Below are positions 7,600 to 16,169 of a DNA stretch of 17,901 nt, piece by piece. The notes below the pieces were generated by a model that saw only the letters and a program-made list of their open reading frames with translations, had not been told where the DNA came from and made no database searches. A program made the position numbers and the translations under genes. Source of the DNA: an uncultured Victivallales bacterium (GTDB lineage Bacteria > Verrucomicrobiota > Lentisphaeria > Oligosphaerales > JAFGRS01); NCBI GenBank assembly GCA_903834675.1, contig CAILKC010000678.1:1-17901 (forward strand), written 5' to 3'. Each line of letters starts with the position of its first letter. Within the stretch, counting starts at the first letter, position 1.

Positions 7600-8220
7600 A
7601 TGGAAAACAGGCGCAGACGTCCCTTCACGCTGATCGAACTGCTGGTGGTGATCGCCATCATCGCGATCCTCGCCGCCATGTTGCTGCCGGCCCTGGCCAA
7701 GGCTCGGGAGAAGGCGCGCGGGATCACGTGCTCCGGCAACCTCAAGCAGATCGGCCTCGGCCTGGCCATGTACGCCGACGAGAACACCGATTACATGGCC
7801 CCACTCTACTACTATCGCGTGCCGCCGAATCTGGGGGATCTGATCTGGTTTGAGGACCTCTGCCAGCCCTATGTGAACAGCTACGAGATCATGAAGTGCC
7901 CCAGCGTTTCGACCGGTTCTACAGCGTGGACCAGCTACACCTATATGCGGCCCCCCGGTACGCCAAATCCGCTGATCTTCACGTACTCGCGCGACCGGAC
8001 CAACATCAACAACTGGAAGACGCTCGGCCAGTTCACCACGCCCTCCACAACCCTGAATGGGGTGGACACAAACGCGCGTGAACTGCATGCAGGCCTCATC
8101 CAGACGGGCGCCGCGACGTACAACATCGACCACCGCCACAACCTGCAATTCAACGCCCTTTACGTCGATGGCCACGTCTTGGCGTTGTGTTACAGCAGTC
8201 CGACCATGTGGGTGCCCTAG
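7600..8220 (+). CDS. Prepilin-like protein, H-X9-DG type (paralogue 2)
   Basis: A 206-residue protein. The leader MENRRRRP is followed by the FTLIELL helix, with Pro in place of Gly before the predicted cleavage site. [14 protein letters not shown] follows, then a central part closely matching paralogue 1 ([19 protein letters not shown]), and a C-terminal [13 protein letters not shown] fitting H-X9-DG. The length and the spacing of motifs match paralogue 1 exactly, and one 52-base block is identical. With paralogue 3 it shares a 70-base identical block over the signal helix (7611-7680 and 8691-8760). This mosaic similarity suggests duplication with gene conversion. No pilus assembly gene is nearby, so these proteins probably use an assembly or secretion machine encoded elsewhere. 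The role is unknown. Confidence 0.88.
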   Translation: MENRRRRPFTLIELLVVIAIIAILAAMLLPALAKAREKARGITCSGNLKQIGLGLAMYADENTDYMAPLYYYRVPPNLGDLIWFEDLCQPYVNSYEIMKCPSVSTGSTAWTSYTYMRPPGTPNPLIFTYSRDRTNINNWKTLGQFTTPSTTLNGVDTNARELHAGLIQTGAATYNIDHRHNLQFNALYVDGHVLALCYSSPTMWVP

Positions 8221-8244
8221 CCCGAACGCCCGTCCAGCGCCTGC

Positions 8245-8512
8245 CAGGGCTGTTTCAAGAAACCGGGCTGGGCGGCGCAACACCCCGTGGTCTGTCTGCC
8301 GTATCGGGTTGCGCGAGAACACCCGCCGTCAGGCATGGCACAGGCGCCAAGCCAAAGTGGTGTCGCGGTCGCCGTCGGCGACCTTGCCACACGCAGTCCA
8401 CCCGGCCGACGCGCGGTATGGAGTGCGCGCGGCAGAGGGCCGCGGACGCGGCCCGTCGACGCCGCTTTCACTGCCGGCGGTACGACGGCGGTCGTTTCTT
8501 GAAGCAGCCCTG
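8245..8512. mobile_element. MITE-like element, 268 bp, with terminal inverted repeats and a 9-bp target duplication
   Basis: The left end CAGGGCTGTTTCAAGAAAC (8245-8263) and the right end GTTTCTTGAAGCAGCCCTG (8494-8512) are inverted repeats matching at 18 of 19 positions. The element is flanked on both sides by the identical 9-mer AGCGCCTGC (8236-8244 and 8513-8521), as expected of a target-site duplication. The interior has no coding sequence I can support and no transposase motifs, so it would depend on a transposase supplied in trans. Nine-base duplications are made by several IS groups, including IS4-related and IS903-type elements; I cannot assign the family. It sits in the intergenic gap between prepilin paralogues 2 and 3, and the perfect duplication suggests fairly recent insertion. 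Confidence 0.78.
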
Positions 8513-8600
8513 AGCGCCTGCTCGGGTTACTGGCGCACTCCGGTTACCCGTGCTAGTTTACGGGCTTCATGATTTGGCGCGGCTCCTTCGGAGCGCTGGC

Positions 8601-8679
8601 ATGACGCTGGCCCAGGTTGGTCGGCGGTGACCAGCCGTCAGCCGCAAGCAGAAACTGGAACAGACGAGACTGGACAACC
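8601..8679 (+). other. Leader conserved upstream of prepilin paralogues 2 and 3 (copy B)
   Basis: Gapless match to 7521-7599, with 17 differences in 80 aligned positions by eye. It ends directly at the start codon of paralogue 3. The MITE-like element lies 88 bases upstream, outside the conserved block. Confidence 0.6.
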
Positions 8680-9315
8680 ATGGCAAGCACACGCAGACGT
8701 CCCTTCACGCTGATCGAACTGCTGGTGGTGATCGCCATCATCGCGATCCTCGCCGCCATGCTCCTGCCGGCTTTGGCCAAAGCTCGGGAGAGGGCCCGCA
8801 CCATCACCTGCGCTTCGAACCAGAAGCAGATCGCCCTGGCCTGCCTGATGTACGCCGATGACAGCAAGGAGATCTTGCCCAGGCACTGCTATCAGCCGGG
8901 CCTATCACTCGGTAACAACGCCTGGCAGCGCCAGGTGATCGCTTACGTCGGGGATGCACCACAGACGTTCAAGTGTCCGTCGAACAGCACTGCCATGGAT
9001 CCCACCAAGTACTGCTACAGTTACTACTACAACCTCTCCACCGTGGCCAACGTGTGCGTCGGTTGCACCTGGCGGCCCCTGGCCCAGATCCTCAAACCCA
9101 GTCAGTTGCTCATGCATGCCGATGGCACTAACCTGTCCGGTTGGGTCGGATACTGGGGCCGCACCACGGACACCAGCGATCCGACCAACATCGCTCTGCC
9201 GGGCGCCGGCATCCACAACGATGGCAGCAACGCCGCCTTTGTCGATGGCCATGTGGAGTGGGTCCGGCAATTCCAGTTGCGCCTGACCCGCGCATTTTGG
9301 GACAGCAATTACTAG
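8680..9315 (+). CDS. Prepilin-like protein, H-X9-DG type (paralogue 3)
   Basis: A 211-residue protein. The ATG at 8680 is chosen over an in-frame ATG at 8617. It gives the normal short leader MASTRRRP before FTLIELL and keeps the conserved 79-base leader untranslated, as in paralogue 2. The predicted cleavage follows Pro rather than Gly. After the signal helix come [13 protein letters not shown], then a divergent central region with TyrCysTyrSerTyrTyrTyr, and a C-terminal [13 protein letters not shown] fitting H-X9-DG. The signal-helix DNA is identical to paralogue 2 over 70 bases, while the rest is much more diverged, so the proteins have probably specialised. It is presumably an inner-membrane-anchored pseudopilin or minor pilin; its role is unknown. 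Confidence 0.88.
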   Translation: MASTRRRPFTLIELLVVIAIIAILAAMLLPALAKARERARTITCASNQKQIALACLMYADDSKEILPRHCYQPGLSLGNNAWQRQVIAYVGDAPQTFKCPSNSTAMDPTKYCYSYYYNLSTVANVCVGCTWRPLAQILKPSQLLMHADGTNLSGWVGYWGRTTDTSDPTNIALPGAGIHNDGSNAAFVDGHVEWVRQFQLRLTRAFWDSNY

Positions 9316-9469
9316 GGCTGTTTCTGCGCTCTTGGGGCGGTGAGGTGGCGTTGCCGTCGCCAGTGAGCCGATCGTCGACGGCGAAAGCGCCGACCAAGCC
9401 GGAACAAGCCGTCGGCTTCATGAGGCCCTCGCCTGACAGCCCGGACTCGCGACCGCAAGAGGTGTTCGC

Positions 9470-12253
9470 ATGACGGTTCGCCGCAAGTCCATCCTCGTGG
9501 TCGTGATCGGCGTACTGGCGATCATGGGGATTGTGCTGGCGCTGGCCGATACCATCCTGGAGCGCCGCACGGCGGGACAGGAAAGAACCCAGATTGAGGC
9601 GGGTCTGCGGCGCGTACTGGCGGTACTCCAGCAGGAACAGACGCGGCTGGAAACGCTCACCGGTGACTATGCCTACTGGGATGACACCTGTGCGTATGTG
9701 GCGAAACCAGAAGAGACCTACGTCGTCGAGAATTTCTCCGAAGCCGCGCTTGCGCGTCTCCACCTAAACCTTGTCCTGGTCGCCGATCTACAGGGCAAGA
9801 TCGTCTGCGGCAAAGCCTACGACAGCGGCGCCCGCAGCGGCCGGGAGATGCCGGCCGTACTGCGCCAGCTCCCGCCCAGCAGCCCCCTGCTGCGGCACTC
9901 GGACGAACACAGCAAACGCAGCGGTATCCTGAAGACGGAGTACGGACCGTTGCTCATGGTCTCCTTGCCGATCCTGAAGAGCAACTTCCAGGGCCCCGTC
10001 CACGGGACCCTGATCATGGGACGGGACCTGGGCCCGGCACTGGTTCGACAGATCGAAGAGGGCACGGGCGTCAGCCTGCAGCTCCTGGCGCCGGATGCCA
10101 GCGTTCTACCCGCGAGTGTGCGCACAGCGCCGACGGCTCTGTCGGCGGATTCGGTTGAGATACAGACCCTTGGGGCTGACTGTATTGCCGCCTACGCCAG
10201 GCTCTCCGACGTGCTGGGGCAGCCCTGCCTGATCGCCCAGGTTTCGGGTCCGCGGGACCTGACCCGGCAGTTTCGGGCCAACCTACGGTTCTTTCTGGTT
10301 CTGTTCGCTCTATGCGCCTCCCTGGTGAGCGCCCTGGTCATTTTGTCGCTGAACGCCACGGTGTTGTCACCGCTGGTTCGGTTAGGGGCTTTTCTGCGTA
10401 CGGTTCACCCCGGGGAGAGGCTCACGGCACGTTTTCCGCTCAGAGGCAACGATGAGATCACGGTTCTGGCTGCCAGCGCGAACGCGATGCTCGACGTCAT
10501 CGAACAGGACTTCGAGCAGCAGCGCCGGACCGAAGCGGCCCAGCGCGAGAGCGAAGCGCGCTTGCAGACGCTGTTGGAGAACATGCCTGTCGGCGTCCTG
10601 GTGGTCGACGCGCAGACCCACTGCATCCAAGAGGTCAATGCGGCGGCGCTGCGCCTCTGCGGCGCCACCCGTGAACAGCTCATCGGCCAGGAGTGTCACC
10701 AGCTCTTTTGCCCGGCGGAACGCGACGCCGGTCCGGTCGTGGACTTGGGCCAGTCGGCGGACAACTCCGAGCACGTTCTCCTGCGCCGTGACGGCGAGCG
10801 CCTGCCCATCCTCAAGACCGTGGTTGAGGTGGTTCTCCGTGGTCGTCCGTACCTGCTCGAGAGCTTTGTGGACCTCTCGCGGCAAAAACAGGCCGAACAG
10901 GAGCTCCAGCGTGCCAACGATGCCCTGAGTCGGCGCACGGCGGAACAGGAACAGAGTCACCAGCTCATGCTCGGCATGGTGCAGGACCTGGAGGAATCCG
11001 GGCGTCATCTGCAGCAGTCCCATGAGGAACTCCGCGAGGCCGCGGAGCGCGCCCAGCAACTCGCCGTGGCAGCCGAAGCGGCCAGCCGGGCAAAGAGCGA
11101 GTTCCTGGCGAACATAAGCCATGAGATACGCACCCCCATGAACGCGGTCATCGGGCTCACCGGGCTGTTGCAGCAGACGGTGCTGACCGACGAACAGCGG
11201 GAGTACCTCGGGACCATCAGCATGAGCGGCGAGGCTCTGCTGACGCTGGTCAACGACGTTCTCGATTTCTCCAAGATCGAGGCCGGGCGAATGACCCTGG
11301 AAATGGAGGAGTTCGATCTGCTCAGCACCCTCAAAGGCGCTCTGGACCTGTTTGCGGAGCGTGCTGCGGCCAAACGGCTGGAGATGAGGTTTAGCCTCGA
11401 TCCTCGCGCCCCGGCGACGGTCAGGGGGGATGCTGGCAGGGTGCGGCAGGTGGTGGTGAACCTGATTTCCAACGCCATTAAGTTCACCGCTGAGGGGCAC
11501 ATTGTGGTGCGGGTGTTGCTGGAGCGCCAGGACGAGACCGTGTCCTGGCTGCGCTTCGAGGTGCAGGACTCCGGCATTGGCGTACCGGCGGCGGACCAGG
11601 GCTTGTTGTTCCAGCAGTTCAGCCAAGTCGATGGGTCGGCCTCGCGCCGTTACGGGGGGACGGGCCTGGGCCTGGCCATTTCGCGTCGGCTGGTGGAGTT
11701 GATGGGTGGCCGGATCGGCGTCGAGTCCGAGCCCGGCAAGGGCTCCACGTTCTGGTTCGTTCTGCCGCTGCAACCGTGTGCGCTGCGGCTCGCGCACCCG
11801 ACTCTCTCGCCAGCCAAGTTGACCTCCCTGCGGGTGCTGGTGGTGGAGGACAATCCGGTCAATCAGATGGTAGCCGTACGCCAACTGGCGAAGCTCGGCT
11901 ACGTCCACACCGATGCTGTAGCGAACGGGCTGGAAGCCCTGGTGGCGCTCGGCCAGGTGCCCTATGGTTTGGTTCTCATGGACTGTCAGATGCCAGAGAT
12001 GGACGGCTACGAAGCGACCCGCCGCATCCGCGAGCTGGAGGCGGCGAGCCGGCCGCTGCCGGGCGCCGTCGCGGGCACGCCGCTGCCCATTATTGCCATG
12101 ACCGCCCATGCGCTGCTCGGCGAACGGGAGAAATGTCTGGCCGCTGGAATGAGCGACTACATCGCCAAACCGGTGCGGCTGGACGATCTTAAGGTGGTAC
12201 TGGCGCGCTGGACCAGGGCAGAAAACGAGGTGGCACGTGGCAATGAAACTTGA
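9470..12253 (+). CDS. Hybrid sensor histidine kinase (CHASE4-HAMP-PAS-HisKA-HATPase-REC)
   Basis: A 927-residue membrane sensor. The ATG at 9470 has AAGAGGTG at 9457-9464. Membrane helix 1 is about 8-28. A periplasmic CHASE4-like domain follows (about 35-260), marked by [14 protein letters not shown] (64-77). Membrane helix 2 is about 272-295, HAMP about 296-348, PAS about 360-470 and a coiled coil about 472-540. The HisKA domain has [15 protein letters not shown] with phospho-acceptor His551. The HATPase has NLISNAIKF (Asn668), DSGIG (700-704) and [12 protein letters not shown] (729-740). The C-terminal REC has Glu793/Asp794, phospho-acceptor Asp838 in [11 protein letters not shown], and Lys900. 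All key residues are present, so it should be an active His-to-Asp kinase that needs an Hpt protein to pass phosphate on. The next gene encodes one. The ligand sensed by CHASE4 is unknown. Confidence 0.93.
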   Translation: MTVRRKSILVVVIGVLAIMGIVLALADTILERRTAGQERTQIEAGLRRVLAVLQQEQTRLETLTGDYAYWDDTCAYVAKPEETYVVENFSEAALARLHLNLVLVADLQGKIVCGKAYDSGARSGREMPAVLRQLPPSSPLLRHSDEHSKRSGILKTEYGPLLMVSLPILKSNFQGPVHGTLIMGRDLGPALVRQIEEGTGVSLQLLAPDASVLPASVRTAPTALSADSVEIQTLGADCIAAYARLSDVLGQPCLIAQVSGPRDLTRQFRANLRFFLVLFALCASLVSALVILSLNATVLSPLVRLGAFLRTVHPGERLTARFPLRGNDEITVLAASANAMLDVIEQDFEQQRRTEAAQRESEARLQTLLENMPVGVLVVDAQTHCIQEVNAAALRLCGATREQLIGQECHQLFCPAERDAGPVVDLGQSADNSEHVLLRRDGERLPILKTVVEVVLRGRPYLLESFVDLSRQKQAEQELQRANDALSRRTAEQEQSHQLMLGMVQDLEESGRHLQQSHEELREAAERAQQLAVAAEAASRAKSEFLANISHEIRTPMNAVIGLTGLLQQTVLTDEQREYLGTISMSGEALLTLVNDVLDFSKIEAGRMTLEMEEFDLLSTLKGALDLFAERAAAKRLEMRFSLDPRAPATVRGDAGRVRQVVVNLISNAIKFTAEGHIVVRVLLERQDETVSWLRFEVQDSGIGVPAADQGLLFQQFSQVDGSASRRYGGTGLGLAISRRLVELMGGRIGVESEPGKGSTFWFVLPLQPCALRLAHPTLSPAKLTSLRVLVVEDNPVNQMVAVRQLAKLGYVHTDAVANGLEALVALGQVPYGLVLMDCQMPEMDGYEATRRIRELEAASRPLPGAVAGTPLPIIAMTAHALLGEREKCLAAGMSDYIAKPVRLDDLKVVLARWTRAENEVARGNET

Positions 12254-12656
12254 GCCGACGCCTCCCCACCCAGGCCCGTGGCCGCCGACCGTAGCCGTGA
12301 CCAGGCTGAGTGAGCTTTTCGACGACCTCATTCCGGGACTGGCCGAGCGCGCGGAAGAGTACCGGGCGGAGGTGGATGTGCTGGACGGCGAGACCTGGAC
12401 GCTCTTCGTGGTCGAGATGCGGCGCTCTCTGGCTCGGCTGGAGGCCGGCAGCGCGGCCCGTAACGCGGACACCGTTCGCGGTCGGGGCCACTCGCTCGAG
12501 GGCATGGGCGGAACCATGGGGCTGCCCGGCCTCTCGGTGGTCGGAGCGGAACTGAGCCAGGCGGGGCGGGAACAGGACTGGGAGCGCTGCACGCTGCTGA
12601 CGCAACGGCTCGGCGCCTGGGCCGCGGTCCTGCGCGAGGCGGAGGGCGAGGTATGA
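12243..12656 (+). CDS. Hpt-domain phosphotransfer protein
   Basis: A 137-residue, mostly helical protein. The motif [14 protein letters not shown] carries the expected phospho-accepting His (His83 from this start). It is followed by the usual third helix with a [20 protein letters not shown] pattern, as in Hpt proteins (HxLKG..G...L). The canonical Lys of HxLKG is Glu here. The ATG at 12243 lies 9 bases after a GAGGTGG ribosome site; a GTG at 12237 would add two residues. It overlaps the end of the kinase gene by 11 bases, and its stop overlaps the next start as ATGA. It should shuttle phosphate from the kinase's REC (Asp838) to the REC of the PP2C protein or to the CheY-like protein. The assignment rests on one motif plus context. 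Confidence 0.8.
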   Translation: MKLEPTPPHPGPWPPTVAVTRLSELFDDLIPGLAERAEEYRAEVDVLDGETWTLFVVEMRRSLARLEAGSAARNADTVRGRGHSLEGMGGTMGLPGLSVVGAELSQAGREQDWERCTLLTQRLGAWAAVLREAEGEV

Positions 12657-14299
12657 CGACCGACGCTCCGACCGCCGACCCAGGCGCTACGCCCACGCCG
12701 CTGGGACCGTCCCTTGGACAGATCCTCATCGCCGACGACGATCCGCCCAACCTGGCGGTGCTCCGTAAACTGCTCGGCACGCACGGCTACGACGTGCTGG
12801 AAGCGTCGGATGGGCCCATGGCCCTGCGCCTGGCGCAACAGCACCTGCCGAGTCTGGCGCTGATCGACGTGATGATGCCGGGGTTGACCGGTTACGAGGT
12901 CTGCGAACGCCTCAAAGCTGATCCCGAAACGCACGAGATCGCGGTCATCCTGGTGACGGCGCGGCGGGGCGTGGAAGACGTCGAGCACGGCCTCGATGCG
13001 GGCGCTTTCGACTACATCCGTAAGCCCTTTCACTCCCGGGAACTTCTGGCGCGCGTGCGTAACGCCCTCGCCCTCAAGCGCACGACGGACGAACTCCACC
13101 GCTGGCAGCAGATGATGCTACGCGAGATCGAGGTGGCCGGCTCGCTGCAGCGGAAGCTGTTTCCGATCCAGCCGCGGTTGGGTCCGGGCTTCGAGGCACA
13201 CCTGGCTTACCAGCCCAGTCTCAGCATCGGCGGCGACCTCTTTGATGCCTTTCCGCTGCCAGACGGTCGGCTCTGCGTCTATATGGGTGACGTGGCCGGG
13301 CATGGCGTGGCTCCCGCCATCGTCTCGGCGCTGCTCAAGGCTATTATGACCGAGGCCGCCTGCGGTCTGGCTGCCGCCGGGCCGGCCGCGGTGTGCCGGG
13401 AAATCCATCAGCGCTTTCGCCAGCATGTGGCCAATCCGGAGCTGTATGTGACGCTCTTCCTGGCGTTCCTGGACCCCCAGCGCTCGGAGTGGACCTGTAT
13501 GAACTGCGGCCACCCCGAGCCCATTCTGCTGCGCGCCGACGGCACCGACGTCTCCCAGCACCTGGCTGGTCGTGGCGACATGCCGATCGGCTTCTGGTCC
13601 GGGACTGCGACGGGCTATACCGTCGACGCCGAGGCGCACGCGACGGCTCCGCTTGGGTCGACCCTGTGGCTGATCACGGATGGGCTTTTCGAGGCCCGTC
13701 ATCGCGAGACCGGCGAACCCTGCGGCCCGGAGCGGCTGCTGGCGCTGATGCAACGCATCCAGGCTGACGGGCGCTCGGGCAGTCCGGCCTCCGAGTTGCT
13801 TGCCGCCCTGCGCGCCGACGGTTTCGAACTGCGCACCGACGATTGCAGTGCCATGGCGGTGGAGTGCGTCGATCCCCGCTCCATTCGGCTGGAGCGCCGG
13901 ATTCCACTGGAGCTGGGGGCGCTATCCGAGACGGCGGCCGAAGTCGGGAGTATCCTGCAGGCCGAGGGTTGGTCGGAGGAAACGGCCACCGCCGCCCGGC
14001 TGGTGGCCATGGAGCACGGCACGAACATCATCCGCCACGGGAAGGCCCCCCCCCACTCAGAGATCCATTTCCAACTGCGCCTGACCGGGACGGTGTGCCG
14101 CATGTGGTTCAAAGATCAGGGCCGGGAATGGGATGGCTTGAGCCGCATGCACTCGACCAGCGAGCCGCCTCTCACCAGCGAGCATGGCCGCGGCCTGGCG
14201 CTGATCCAGGCGATCAGCAGCCACTCCGAATTCTTCCGGCACGACCATGAGAACGTCGCCTTCTTCACGGTGGACTCAGGGAGGAGTAGCGTACGGTGA
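12653..14299 (+). CDS. Response regulator: REC, PP2C (SpoIIE/RsbU-like) phosphatase and HATPase (RsbW-like) kinase fusion
   Basis: A 548-residue cytoplasmic protein with three modules. REC (about 22-140) has Asp28/Asp29, phospho-acceptor Asp72 in LIDVMMPG, Thr102 and Lys124. A linker helix leads to a PPM/SpoIIE phosphatase (about 165-405) with GGDLFD (193-198), MGDVAGHG (211-218), ITDG (341-344) and DDCSAM (396-401), the metal-binding Asp set. A GHKL/RsbW-like domain (about 415-545) has MEHGTNIIRHG with Glu454 and Asn458, and GRGLALIQ (512-519). This layout matches P. aeruginosa HsbR, which both phosphorylates and dephosphorylates a STAS partner under control of REC. The STAS protein at 17095-17433 is the obvious candidate target. 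Bases 14046-14054 are a run of nine C within the kinase domain. The gene overlaps both neighbours by 4 bases. Confidence 0.92.
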   Translation: MTTDAPTADPGATPTPLGPSLGQILIADDDPPNLAVLRKLLGTHGYDVLEASDGPMALRLAQQHLPSLALIDVMMPGLTGYEVCERLKADPETHEIAVILVTARRGVEDVEHGLDAGAFDYIRKPFHSRELLARVRNALALKRTTDELHRWQQMMLREIEVAGSLQRKLFPIQPRLGPGFEAHLAYQPSLSIGGDLFDAFPLPDGRLCVYMGDVAGHGVAPAIVSALLKAIMTEAACGLAAAGPAAVCREIHQRFRQHVANPELYVTLFLAFLDPQRSEWTCMNCGHPEPILLRADGTDVSQHLAGRGDMPIGFWSGTATGYTVDAEAHATAPLGSTLWLITDGLFEARHRETGEPCGPERLLALMQRIQADGRSGSPASELLAALRADGFELRTDDCSAMAVECVDPRSIRLERRIPLELGALSETAAEVGSILQAEGWSEETATAARLVAMEHGTNIIRHGKAPPHSEIHFQLRLTGTVCRMWFKDQGREWDGLSRMHSTSEPPLTSEHGRGLALIQAISSHSEFFRHDHENVAFFTVDSGRSSVR

Positions 14300-14679
14300 G
14301 AGTGCTTGTCATTGACGATCAGCCGCAGATTCGCGGGCCGATTTGCATCAAGCTGCTGAGCCTGGGCTATGAGGTTGCGGAAGCCGAAAACGGCGTTCAG
14401 GGCTTGGCGCGATACCGCGAAACGAGGCCAGATGTTGTTCTACTGGATATCTATATGCCAGAGAAAGACGGTTTTGAGACCCTGAGGGATTTACTGAAAT
14501 TCGATCCCAAGGCCACTGTCCTGGCGATGTCCGGCGGAGGCAGTTACAGCCATGTGCAGATCTTGCAGGCTGTCAGCCACATGGGTGCCAAAGCGGTCCT
14601 GGCCAAACCGTTCACCTTCGACGAGATGCTGCAAACCATCGCCCGGATCACCGCGCCGCCGCCGGCCAGTCAGGCGTAG
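14296..14679 (+). CDS. Single-domain CheY-like response regulator
   Basis: A 127-residue receiver domain without an output domain. It has Asp7/Asp8 in VIDDQP, phospho-acceptor Asp51 in LLDIYMPEKDG, Ser79 in place of the usual Thr in AMSGGG, and Lys104 in LAKPF. The GTG start overlaps the preceding stop (GTGA), making it the fourth coupled gene of the signalling operon. Stand-alone receivers act by protein contact or as phosphate sinks. Here it could compete with the REC-PP2C protein for phosphate from the Hpt protein. Its last 10 bases overlap the end of the convergent gene on the minus strand. Confidence 0.9.
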   Translation: MRVLVIDDQPQIRGPICIKLLSLGYEVAEAENGVQGLARYRETRPDVVLLDIYMPEKDGFETLRDLLKFDPKATVLAMSGGGSYSHVQILQAVSHMGAKAVLAKPFTFDEMLQTIARITAPPPASQA

Positions 14680-16169
14680 AATAGCCGTATGACGTAGCGC
14701 AGCAGGAGCTTGCCGTCGTACCACGGGCTTGCCGACACCGCATAGAACGCCTCCGTGGTGTACAGCGTATCCGCGTCCGCCGCGCCGCCGTGGGTCAGCA
14801 GTGCTTCGGTGATCAGCCCCGCTTGGGTGCGCAGATAGAGATCACGCCAGTCGGCCGGTAAGCCGAGGATGGCCTCGGGAGACCGGGGTTCCACGCCGAC
14901 GACGCAGAGGTCGCCACGGAGGACATTGACCAGGCGCGGCAGGACGCGGCACAGCAGATCGCCGAGCCCGAGTGGCTGGCCCGGACCGCGCGCCGGCCGG
15001 GCCTCCCCCAGACGCCAGATGCCGACCGTCTGCCAGTGTGTCGGGTCCGCGGCGGCGGGGAGCCGCACCACCTTGTCCTGGCACAGCACAGGCCCGCGAC
15101 GCCGAAGTGCGAGACCCAGCGCCACGCCCAGCAGAAGGGGCGCGCAGAGCAGGAGTAGCGCCGCGGCCAGCAACCGGGCGAGCACCCTCACCAGCACGCC
15201 CCGGTTGTGCTGCTCGGCAATCCCGCTCAGAATGAACGAGTCAGCAATCGTCGCCCCCGCGTCCATGCGGACACTCAGCAGCCGGTTGCGATCGACCAGC
15301 GCCTCCGCTACTTCCAGACCCTCGCCCACGTAGCTGCCCGGGAAGATGGCCGCTTGGTTCACCTCCGCCCCGGAGTCGAGCACACAATCGCGCCCAACCA
15401 CCGCCGCGGGTCCCACGTTGCAGCCTGCCGACACCCGGCAGTTCTCCCCCAGGAAAACGGGCGGGATGATGCGGGCGGTCGGATGGAGGACGACGTTGCG
15501 CGATACCCAGACGCCCGGCTCGACCTCGCGCCCGGTCAGCAGGAGTTCGGGAAAACCTTTGCCGAGCACCGCCTGCTGCGCCGCCAGCAACTCGGCGCCC
15601 GTGCGTACGCTCAGGAGCCGTTCCGCCGGCCACAGACGCGGCGGCCCAGGCTCACTCAATGAGCGTAAAAAATCCGCTTCATCCGCGTCCTTCGGCGCCA
15701 GACCCAGCCGAGCCGCCGTCAACACCGCGTAGCCGGACCAGGTCGACGCCGATACCGCGGCGCTCTCCGAGCCGGGGGCGACGACCAGCCTGACCTCCGA
15801 CGCCTCCTGGTCCAGCTCCCGCAGCCCCGTCGACAGACGCGGCAGCCGGTCCGCATGGCCCACCAGCACCCGCTGCGTGGGATCGCCCAGATCCAGGGCC
15901 CGCAACGCCACGTAGGGCCGTTCGCCGTCGCGCACGAGGTGATAATGGAAACGGCTGCCCCAGCGAGTGCCGTCGCCGAGGAGGGACTCGACCTTCTCGG
16001 GCAGATGGCTGAGCACCAGGTGGAACTCGCTGACGCCCCTGCCCACCAGGTACTCCACGACGTGCTGGATGAACGGGCGGTCAACCAGCGTCAGCATGGG
16101 CGACGGACCGCGGTCCCCTAACAGAGTCAGTCCAGGAGCGACCTTGGCGGCGAAAAGCACAGCCTTCAT
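14670..16169 (-). CDS. Fusion protein: degenerate nucleotidyltransferase, left-handed beta-helix and sugar-transferase-like C-terminus
   Basis: A 499-residue protein. The N-terminus (about 1-205) has the outline of a sugar nucleotidyltransferase (MKAVLFAA, PSPML..RPFIQHVVEYL, GVSEFHLV, LLGDGTRWG). However, the GxGTR nucleotide loop is missing, PKPM is PSPM and the GD motif is HAD, so catalysis is doubtful. Residues about 220-310 form hexapeptide repeats of a left-handed beta-helix. A hydrophobic helix (about 326-356) is followed by a sugar-transferase-like part: RRGPVLCQDKVVRL, then VNVLRGDLCVVGVEPRSPE (415-433) and GLITEALL (451-458). The Asp-Glu-Leu-Pro catalytic motif of that family is not recognisable. 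The start overlaps the stop of the upstream sugar transferase gene by one base (TGATG). It may be a regulatory or scaffold partner of that enzyme; its actual function is unknown. Confidence 0.75.
   Translation of the reverse strand: MKAVLFAAKVAPGLTLLGDRGPSPMLTLVDRPFIQHVVEYLVGRGVSEFHLVLSHLPEKVESLLGDGTRWGSRFHYHLVRDGERPYVALRALDLGDPTQRVLVGHADRLPRLSTGLRELDQEASEVRLVVAPGSESAAVSASTWSGYAVLTAARLGLAPKDADEADFLRSLSEPGPPRLWPAERLLSVRTGAELLAAQQAVLGKGFPELLLTGREVEPGVWVSRNVVLHPTARIIPPVFLGENCRVSAGCNVGPAAVVGRDCVLDSGAEVNQAAIFPGSYVGEGLEVAEALVDRNRLLSVRMDAGATIADSFILSGIAEQHNRGVLVRVLARLLAAALLLLCAPLLLGVALGLALRRRGPVLCQDKVVRLPAAADPTHWQTVGIWRLGEARPARGPGQPLGLGDLLCRVLPRLVNVLRGDLCVVGVEPRSPEAILGLPADWRDLYLRTQAGLITEALLTHGGAADADTLYTTEAFYAVSASPWYDGKLLLRYVIRLFYA

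Noticed and set aside
8057..8572. Open frames inside the MITE-like element and overlapping the end of prepilin paralogue 2
   Set aside because: They show no recognisable protein motifs, run across the element boundaries and overlap a well-supported gene.
9314..9330. A second end of the MITE-like element after the third prepilin gene (AGGGCTGTTTC)
   Set aside because: Only 11 bases match, with no partner end and no target duplication, so it may be chance.
10382..13099. A 905-codon open frame on the minus strand across the kinase, Hpt and REC-PP2C genes
   Set aside because: It is antisense to genes with unmistakable domains. Its translation has low-complexity composition with no motifs. It is the usual open antisense frame of GC-rich coding DNA.
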